In this document: positions 1 through 5,980 of the stretch, in pieces
How the letters are laid out: each line of letters starts with the position of its first letter
Position numbering within the stretch: the stretch's first letter is position 1
Source: an uncultured Hyphomicrobiales bacterium
Lineage (GTDB): Bacteria; Pseudomonadota; Alphaproteobacteria; Rhizobiales; Aestuariivirgaceae
Length of the DNA: 5,980 nucleotides
Assembly: GCA_903930095.1 (NCBI GenBank)
Contig: CAIYXE010000104.1
Location: 1-5,980 of the forward strand
Direction of reading: 5' to 3'
The notes under the pieces: model-generated
Seen by the model: the letters and a program-made list of their open reading frames with translations, nothing else
What the model was told of the DNA's origin: nothing
Databases searched by the model: none
Translations under genes and position numbers: made by a program

Positions 1-2269
<2,269 letters not shown>

Positions 2270-2307
2270 TGGGTTTCCTTGACGTTCTGGAACAAGCATT
2301 ATCGACA

Positions 2308-2400
2308 GCTTGCCGGACCCCCTTTTCGAAAAGGAAGACCGGCAAGCCGTCGCGGACGGCGCGAGACTGGCCCGGAGGCGCCCCGGCGGGACGCCTCCGG
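2308..2400 (-). promoter_or_regulatory. Three tandem hairpins in the rplL-rpoB spacer; candidate attenuator or RNA processing region
   Basis: The transcript leaving rplL meets three inverted repeats. The first (2372-2400) starts 7 bases after the rplL stop. It has a 9-bp arm (CCGGAGGCG with CGCCTCCGG), one G-U pair and 3 more GC pairs around a 3-base loop, about 13 bp in all. The second (2346-2360) has 6 bp (GCCGTC with GACGGC). The third (2308-2347) has a 9-bp outer arm (GCTTGCCGG with CCGGCAAGC) and a perfect 14-base inner palindrome at 2321-2334. The second and third share two bases. None is followed by a U-run, so this is not a standard intrinsic terminator. In E. coli the same spacer holds a partial terminator and an RNase III site that set the rplL to rpoB ratio; a similar role here is inferred from position and structure. 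Confidence 0.6.
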
Positions 2401-2407
2401 AAAATCG

Positions 2408-2782
<375 letters not shown>

Positions 2783-2835
2783 TTGCGTGTCTTTCTATAG
2801 TCGGTTGGTTACGGTTGTCTTGATGGCGTGGCGTC

Positions 2836-3357
2836 TCAGCCAGCAGCCTGATCCTTGGTGGCATAGGCGTTCATCACACGCGCCAGCTGACCGGCAGGAG
2901 CCTGAAGCACACCAGCAATCTTGGTGGCCGGAGCCTGGATCAGACCAATGAGCCTACCCCGCAGTTCGTCAAGCGAGGGAAGATCGGCGAGTGCCTTGAC
3001 CGCATTGGCATCCATCACGGTCTTGCCGAGCGCGCCGCCGAGGACAACGAACTTGTCGTTCCCCTTGGCGAAGGCCGACGCGACCTTGGGAGCCGAGACG
3101 GGATCGGCGGCATAAGCCACCATGGTCGGACCCACGAAGAGGTCCTTGATCCCGGCTGCGTCAGTGCCATCAAGAGCAAGCTTTGCGAGACGGTTCTTGG
3201 CGACCTTCACGGTCGCCCCCGCCTGGGCCATCTTGCTGCGCAGGTCATTGACCTGGTTCACAGTAAGGCCCTTGTTGTGGGCCACGACGATCACACCGGT
3301 GGTCTTGAACACCTGGTTGAGCGACGCGACGAGCTCTTTCTTTTCAGCTCTTTCCAC
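2836..3357 (-). CDS. rplJ: 50S ribosomal protein L10 (uL10)
   Basis: L10 anchors the L7/L12 stalk to 23S rRNA next to L11 and, bound to L12, acts as translational repressor of its own message in E. coli. The 173-residue product begins [20 protein letters not shown]. The N-terminal RNA-binding domain includes [17 protein letters not shown] and the conserved [13 protein letters not shown] (about 50-62). The C-terminal part (about 122-173, from [12 protein letters not shown]) is the long helix on which L12 dimers sit. The start codon is GTG at 3357. It is chosen because it gives the family N-terminus and because AAAGGAG lies 7 bases upstream. The protein is somewhat longer than in E. coli (165), mainly in the stalk helix region. 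It is preceded by a 340-base leader and followed by rplL. Confidence 0.98.
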   Translation of the reverse strand: MERAEKKELVASLNQVFKTTGVIVVAHNKGLTVNQVNDLRSKMAQAGATVKVAKNRLAKLALDGTDAAGIKDLFVGPTMVAYAADPVSAPKVASAFAKGNDKFVVLGGALGKTVMDANAVKALADLPSLDELRGRLIGLIQAPATKIAGVLQAPAGQLARVMNAYATKDQAAG

Positions 3358-3373
3358 TTGCTCTCTCCTTTAT

Positions 3374-3400
3374 GGCGGAAGGGTTCTTCACCCGTCCGCC
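3374..3400 (-). promoter_or_regulatory. Hairpin directly upstream of the rplJ ribosome binding site
   Basis: GGCGGA (3395-3400) pairs with UCCGCC (3374-3379). After one mismatch, GGGU pairs with ACCC around a 5-base loop, giving 6 plus 4 bp. Only four bases (AUAA or so) separate the stem from the AGGAG of the rplJ binding site, so the fold could expose or restrict ribosome entry. No U-run follows, so it is not a standard terminator. Its role as the lower part of the L10 control region is inferred. Confidence 0.5.
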
Positions 3401-3651
3401 GTTGGACCAACCGCTCAAGACGCCAACCGCACGAAAGGCAGCGGGCGCTTCAGCGGCGCTTGCGTGCCTGTCCCCCTGCCCGGTTTCCCGGGACTGGGTA
3501 CATGAGGTCCAAACCGACTAGGAACCCACAAATGGGGATCCGCATTCCGTTTTGACACCCATCTCATGCAGGCTGGGCTTTTAAGCGGGAGGGATACTCC
3601 CGCGCCTGCAATCTCGGACAGGTAGAACCAGAGTTCGAGGAACCCTGGCTA

Positions 3652-3683
3652 CTCCCTTGAAATCATTACTGATTTCAGGGGAG
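3652..3683 (-). promoter_or_regulatory. Strong hairpin 14 bases after the rplA stop
   Basis: UGAAAUCA and UGAUUUCA form a perfect 8-bp stem around a 4-base loop (GUAA). After one C-A mismatch the stem continues with five pairs (CUCCC with GGGAG). It lies just behind the rplKA genes and ahead of the rplJ leader. There is no U-run behind it, so complete intrinsic termination is unlikely. A 3' stabilising structure or a cleavage site separating the L11-L1 and L10-L12 messages is possible. Confidence 0.5.
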
Positions 3684-3697
3684 AAACGTGTATAGCC

Positions 3698-4402
3698 CTA
3701 GGCCCCTGCGCCCGTGACGGACGAGAGGTCGAGCTTGAGACCAGGACCCATGGACGAAGAAATGGACAATTTCTTGACGTAGGTGCCCTTGGCCGCCGGG
3801 GGCTTCGCCTTGATGACGGCGTCCACGAAGGCCTTGATGTTCTGGTTGAGGGCTTCGTCGGTGAACGAGGCCTTGCCCACGCCCGCCTGCACGATGCCGG
3901 CCTTTTCGACGCGGAACTCCACAGCGCCACCCTTGGCGGCCTTGATGGCGCCAGCGACATCCATGGTGACCGTGCCGACCTTGGGGTTGGGCATCATGCC
4001 GCGGGGACCGAGCACCTTGCCGAGGCGGCCGACGAGGCCCATCATGTCAGGCGTGGCGATGCAGCGGTCGAAGTCGATCTGGCCCTTATTGACGATCTCG
4101 AAGAGATCCTCGGCGCCAACAACCTCAGCACCGGCCTTCTTGGCCTCCTCGGCCTTCGCACCCTTGGCGAAGACGCCGACGCGCAGATTGCGGCCTGTGC
4201 CGTTCGGCAGGTTGACCACGCCGCGGACCATCTGGTCCGAGTGGCGCGGGTCGACGCCGAGATTCATGGCGATCTCGACCGTCTCGTTGAACTTGGCGTT
4301 GGCACGCTCCTTGATGAGCTTGACGGCCTCGTCGAGGCCATAGACCTTCTGCCGGTCGATGCCCTGGGTGTTCTTGGTGATGCGCTTCGTGAGCTTTACC
4401 AT
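3698..4402 (-). CDS. rplA: 50S ribosomal protein L1 (uL1)
   Basis: L1 forms the mobile L1 stalk of the large subunit, which helps move deacylated tRNA out of the E site. In E. coli it also represses translation of the rplK-rplA message. The product has 234 residues, the same length as in E. coli. It begins [19 protein letters not shown], has the domain I segment [20 protein letters not shown] (about 38-57), and carries the L1 signature around [20 protein letters not shown] (121-140). It ends SSVTGAGA with a TAG stop. The ATG at 4402 lies 4 bases after the rplK stop. Its binding site GGAG overlaps the last codons of rplK, so translational coupling of the two genes is likely. Confidence 0.99.
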   Translation of the reverse strand: MVKLTKRITKNTQGIDRQKVYGLDEAVKLIKERANAKFNETVEIAMNLGVDPRHSDQMVRGVVNLPNGTGRNLRVGVFAKGAKAEEAKKAGAEVVGAEDLFEIVNKGQIDFDRCIATPDMMGLVGRLGKVLGPRGMMPNPKVGTVTMDVAGAIKAAKGGAVEFRVEKAGIVQAGVGKASFTDEALNQNIKAFVDAVIKAKPPAAKGTYVKKLSISSSMGPGLKLDLSSVTGAGA

Positions 4403-4406
4403 TGTC

Positions 4407-4838
4407 TTACTCCGTCACCTGAAGGCCCATGGACCGGGCGGAGCCGGCAATTTCACGCGCAGCCGCGTCGAGGTCGCGGGCGTTCATGCCCTTGAGCTTC
4501 TGTTCGGCGATCTCGCGGCACTGGGCCATCGAGACCTTGCCGACAAAGGCGCCCTTGCCGGGCTCCTTGGAGCCGGACTTGATGCCAGCGATCTTCTTGA
4601 GGAAGTATGACGCCGGCGGCGACTTCATCTCGAAGGTGAAGGACTTGTCCTGGAAGGCGGTGATGACCACCGGAACCGGCTGTCCCGGCTCCATCTTCTG
4701 CGTGGCAGCATTGAAGGCCTTGCAGAATTCCATGATGTTGAGGCCGCGCTGACCGAGAGCTGGGCCGATTGGCGGAGACGGGTTCGCCTGTCCCGCCGGC
4801 ACTTGCAGCTTGATGTAGCCGACGACTTTCTTAGCCAT
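4407..4838 (-). CDS. rplK: 50S ribosomal protein L11 (uL11)
   Basis: L11 binds the GTPase-associated region of 23S rRNA at the base of the L7/L12 stalk. It contacts elongation and release factors and, with the rRNA, forms the thiostrepton site. The product has 143 residues (142 in E. coli). The N-terminal domain carries the proline-rich [20 protein letters not shown] (20-39), including the prolines lining the thiostrepton cleft. The rRNA-binding C-terminal domain begins near [14 protein letters not shown] (78-90) and ends with the family signature [14 protein letters not shown] (128-141). The ATG at 4838 has GAGGGA at 4845-4850 as binding site. It lies 90 bases after nusG and is tightly followed by rplA. 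Confidence 0.99.
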   Translation of the reverse strand: MAKKVVGYIKLQVPAGQANPSPPIGPALGQRGLNIMEFCKAFNAATQKMEPGQPVPVVITAFQDKSFTFEMKSPPASYFLKKIAGIKSGSKEPGKGAFVGKVSMAQCREIAEQKLKGMNARDLDAAAREIAGSARSMGLQVTE

Positions 4839-4850
4839 GTTGTTTCCCTC

Positions 4851-4887
4851 GCCGGACGGCCCGGCTGAATGAGGTTAGTGGTCCGGC
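4851..4887 (-). promoter_or_regulatory. Candidate L1-responsive or switch-like hairpin next to the rplK ribosome binding site
   Basis: GCCGGAC (4881-4887) and GUCCGGC (4851-4857) pair perfectly over 7 bp around a 23-base loop. The same 3' arm can instead pair over 5 bp with GCCGG at 4861-4865, closing a 5-base loop. The two folds exclude each other, and both end directly at the GAGGGA binding site of rplK (4845-4850). In E. coli, L1 represses by binding the message just upstream of rplK, so this is the expected place for such control. The match to the L1-binding consensus was not established. Confidence 0.45.
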
Positions 4888-4918
4888 TTGCTTAAGGCCT
4901 CCCACCGGGTAGTCAGGA

Positions 4919-4942
4919 AAAAGGCCCCTCAGCGGAGCTTTT
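4919..4942 (-). promoter_or_regulatory. Weak terminator-like hairpin across the nusG stop codon
   Basis: On the transcript, AAAAG (4938-4942) pairs with CUUUU (4919-4923). After a C-C mismatch, UCC pairs with GGG or GGA-like bases around a 6-base loop that holds the nusG stop. The U-run lies mostly within the stem, leaving only one or two unpaired U after it. It may act as a weak attenuator between nusG and rplK, but the imperfect stem and its overlap with coding sequence argue for caution. Confidence 0.25.
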
Positions 4943-5462
4943 CGACCTGACCATACTCGAGTTCGACAGGCGTGGGCCTGCCGAAGATGGACACGGCCAC
5001 CTTGAGCCGCGACCGTTCTTCGTCGACTTCCTCTACCTGGCCGGAGAAGGAAGCAAAAGGACCATCGGCGACGCGAACCTGCTCGCCGACCTCGAAGGTG
5101 ACGGTGGACTTGGGGCGCTCGACGCCCTCTGCCACCTGGTTCAGGATGCGCGAAGCCTCGGCATCCGTGATCGGGATCGGTTTCGAGTCCGAACCCAGGA
5201 AGCCCGTTACTTTAGGGGTATTCTTGATCAGGTGGAAGGCCTGGTCGGTCAGCTCCATCTTCACCAGCACATAGCCCGGGAAGAAGCGGCGCTCCGACTT
5301 GATCTTGCGGCCACGGCGAACCTCGATGACCTCTTCGGTCGGCACCAGCACCTGCTCAAACAGATCGCCCAGGCCTTTCTGGACCGACTGTTCCTTGATC
5401 GATTCGGCCACTTTCTTCTCGAAATTCGAGTAGGCGTGAACGATGTACCAGCGCTTTGCCAT
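4929..5462 (-). CDS. nusG: Transcription termination/antitermination factor NusG
   Basis: NusG binds the clamp of RNA polymerase, modulates pausing, and links the polymerase to Rho or to the leading ribosome. The product has 177 residues (181 in E. coli). The NGN domain covers about 1-105, starting MAKRWYIVHAYSNFEKKVAE and including RRFFPGYVLVKM (58-69) and the VTGFLG turn (85-90). The KOW domain covers about 124-177 (VGEQVRVADGPFASFSG), and the family end motif FGRPTPVELEYGQVEKL closes the protein. The frame stays open upstream to 5612, but those 50 codons overlap secE and are not conserved NusG sequence, so the ATG at 5462 is chosen. AAGG over the secE stop, 13 bases upstream, is a rather distant binding site; GGCGGG lies closer. 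The gene is 14 bases after secE. Confidence 0.98.
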   Translation of the reverse strand: MAKRWYIVHAYSNFEKKVAESIKEQSVQKGLGDLFEQVLVPTEEVIEVRRGRKIKSERRFFPGYVLVKMELTDQAFHLIKNTPKVTGFLGSDSKPIPITDAEASRILNQVAEGVERPKSTVTFEVGEQVRVADGPFASFSGQVEEVDEERSRLKVAVSIFGRPTPVELEYGQVEKLR

Positions 5463-5476
5463 TGTACTTGCCCGCC

Positions 5477-5674
5477 TTAACCCGAAATGCCCAGAAGCCA
5501 CTGCACACCGCTGTGCAGGACGAAGTCGACGATCAGAAAGAAGATTGCCGCGATCGTCACCATGATGAAGACCATCACGGTCGAGATCATGGTCTCGCGC
5601 CGGGTGGGCCAAGTCACCTTGGCGGCCTCCTCGCGGACCTGCTGTAGAAACTCGAACGGGTTGGTCTTTGCCAC
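5477..5674 (-). CDS. secE: Preprotein translocase subunit SecE
   Basis: SecE is the small essential subunit of the SecYEG channel in the inner membrane, where it clamps the two halves of SecY. The product has 65 residues, the short form with one membrane helix found in most bacteria (E. coli has 127 residues and three helices). An amphipathic region (about 5-19, NPFEFLQQVREEAAK) precedes the conserved hinge motif VTWPTRRE (20-27). A single hydrophobic membrane segment follows (about 30-54). The start codon is GTG at 5674, with AGGA seven bases upstream; starting there gives the usual N-terminus. It lies between tRNA-Trp and nusG, the standard bacterial position. The stop TAA overlaps the putative nusG binding site. 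Confidence 0.97.
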   Translation of the reverse strand: MAKTNPFEFLQQVREEAAKVTWPTRRETMISTVMVFIMVTIAAIFFLIVDFVLHSGVQWLLGISG

Positions 5675-5691
5675 GTGTGTGTCCTAGAATC

Positions 5692-5767
<76 letters not shown>

Positions 5768-5781
5768 ATCGGCGCGGCGAA

Positions 5782-5814
5782 CCCATCATTTAATGGGCCC
5801 GCCCCACCATTTAA
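5782..5814 (-). repeat. Imperfect 12-base direct repeat with short hairpin between tuf and tRNA-Trp
   Basis: TTAAATGRTGGG occurs twice on the transcribed strand (5803-5814 and 5782-5793) with one difference. The second copy takes part in a 5-bp hairpin (CCCAT with ATGGG, loop TAAATG). The stem is short and has no U-run, so it is not a convincing terminator. It may mark a processing site between tuf and the tRNA, or be a chance duplication. Confidence 0.35.
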
Positions 5815-5817
5815 AGC

Positions 5818-5980
5818 TTAGTCCGTGATCTTCGCAACCACGCCGGCACCGACGGTGCGGCCGCCTTCACGGATGGCGAAGCGCAGCTTCTCCTCCATGG
5901 CGATCGGCGTGATCAGCTCGACGTCAAACGAGATGTTGTCGCCGGGCATCACCATTTCCGTGCCAGCCGGCAGCGTCACA
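5818..5980 (-). CDS. tuf: Elongation factor Tu, C-terminal 53 residues (partial)
   Basis: EF-Tu is the GTPase that delivers aminoacyl-tRNA to the ribosome. Only the end of the third domain is present. It runs from [15 protein letters not shown] through [20 protein letters not shown] to the characteristic terminus AGVVAKITD, then a TAA stop. The match to known EF-Tu C-termini is very strong. The rest, including the GTP-binding domain, lies beyond the window. The position before tRNA-Trp and secE suggests this is the tuf copy of the rpoB region; many proteobacteria carry a second copy near rpsL-fusA, which cannot be tested here. Confidence 0.98.
   Translation of the reverse strand, partial: VTLPAGTEMVMPGDNISFDVELITPIAMEEKLRFAIREGGRTVGAGVVAKITD

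Larger units (their letters stand above)
3358..3697 (-). promoter_or_regulatory. Untranslated rplJ leader, probable L10 autoregulatory leader
   Basis: This is the only long gene-free stretch in the window, 340 bases between rplA and rplJ. No convincing ORF or clean sigma-70 promoter was seen, but several inverted repeats occur on the transcribed strand. A GAAA-capped helix (CCCGG GAAA CCGGG, 3479-3492) sits inside a second short arm (GUCC with GGAC, 3491-3494 and 3470-3473). The two are joined by an asymmetric bulge, which recalls a kink-turn-like element. GCACG with CGUGC (3463-3467 and 3429-3433) forms another arm. UUGGACC (3506-3512) can pair perfectly with GGUCCAA (3402-3408) and would enclose all of these. 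Further hairpins occur at 3521-3541 and 3585-3603. In other bacteria the L10-L12 complex binds a leader of this kind to repress rplJL. The assignment rests on position and fold, not on a covariance model match. Confidence 0.55.

Noticed and set aside
2372..2400. Intrinsic terminator after rplL
   Set aside because: The stem is strong, but no U-run follows on either strand, so it is listed as a candidate attenuator or processing hairpin instead.
3685..3700. Possible -10 box TATACA for a rplJ promoter near the rplA stop
   Set aside because: No acceptable -35 hexamer lies 16-18 bases upstream on the minus strand; the region there is GC-rich rplA coding sequence.
3783..4343. Plus-strand open frame of 186 codons opposite rplA
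   Set aside because: It is antisense to a certain ribosomal protein gene, has no binding site or domain, and its codon composition is that of a shadow frame.
5463..5612. Extended N-terminus of NusG reaching back into secE
   Set aside because: The extra 50 residues are the out-of-frame reading of secE, rich in Asp, His and Arg. NusG proteins begin at the MAKRWYIVHAYSN segment.

Overview
The window is a conserved ribosomal protein / RNA polymerase cluster, read entirely from the minus strand. In transcription order (high to low coordinates) it holds the 3' end of tuf, tRNA-Trp(CCA), secE, nusG, rplK, rplA, rplJ, rplL and the first 756 codons of rpoB. The GC-rich sequence, the short single-helix SecE, the order tuf-trnW-secE-nusG-rplKAJL-rpoB, the SecE and RpoB sequence styles and the T/L variants in the RpoB rifampicin region all suggest an alphaproteobacterium. 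I cannot name a family or genus. Both ends cut a gene: the 5' part of tuf lies beyond base 5980, and the 3' part of rpoB lies before base 1.

Layout: tuf end (5818-5980); a 50-base spacer with a short imperfect direct repeat; tRNA-Trp (5692-5767, CCA encoded); secE (5477-5674, GTG start); nusG (4929-5462, 14 bases after secE); a 90-base spacer with candidate regulatory hairpins; rplK (4407-4838); rplA (3698-4402, only 4 bases after rplK); a 340-base untranslated stretch that is probably the L10 autoregulatory leader; rplJ (2836-3357, GTG start); a 53-base spacer; rplL (2408-2782); a 138-base spacer holding three tandem hairpins; and rpoB (2-2269 in frame). No gene on the plus strand is supported. 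The plus-strand open frames, including a 587-codon one across rpoB, are shadows of GC-rich genes.

The genes work together in gene expression. EF-Tu and tRNA-Trp act in decoding. SecE is the small essential subunit of the protein export channel. NusG modulates RNA polymerase. L11, L1, L10 and L7/L12 build the two ribosomal stalks and the GTPase centre where EF-Tu acts. RpoB is the polymerase beta subunit. In the well-studied E. coli equivalent, L1 represses the L11-L1 message, the L10-L7/L12 complex represses the L10-L12 message, and an attenuator after rplL lowers rpoB expression. All three relevant spacers here contain substantial inverted repeats, so the same control logic is plausible, although the sequences alone do not prove it.

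I found no undescribed system. The points most worth a second look are RNA structures in the three spacers: the rplL-rpoB hairpin cluster, the rplJ leader with a possible long-range closing helix, and the mutually exclusive hairpins next to the rplK ribosome binding site.
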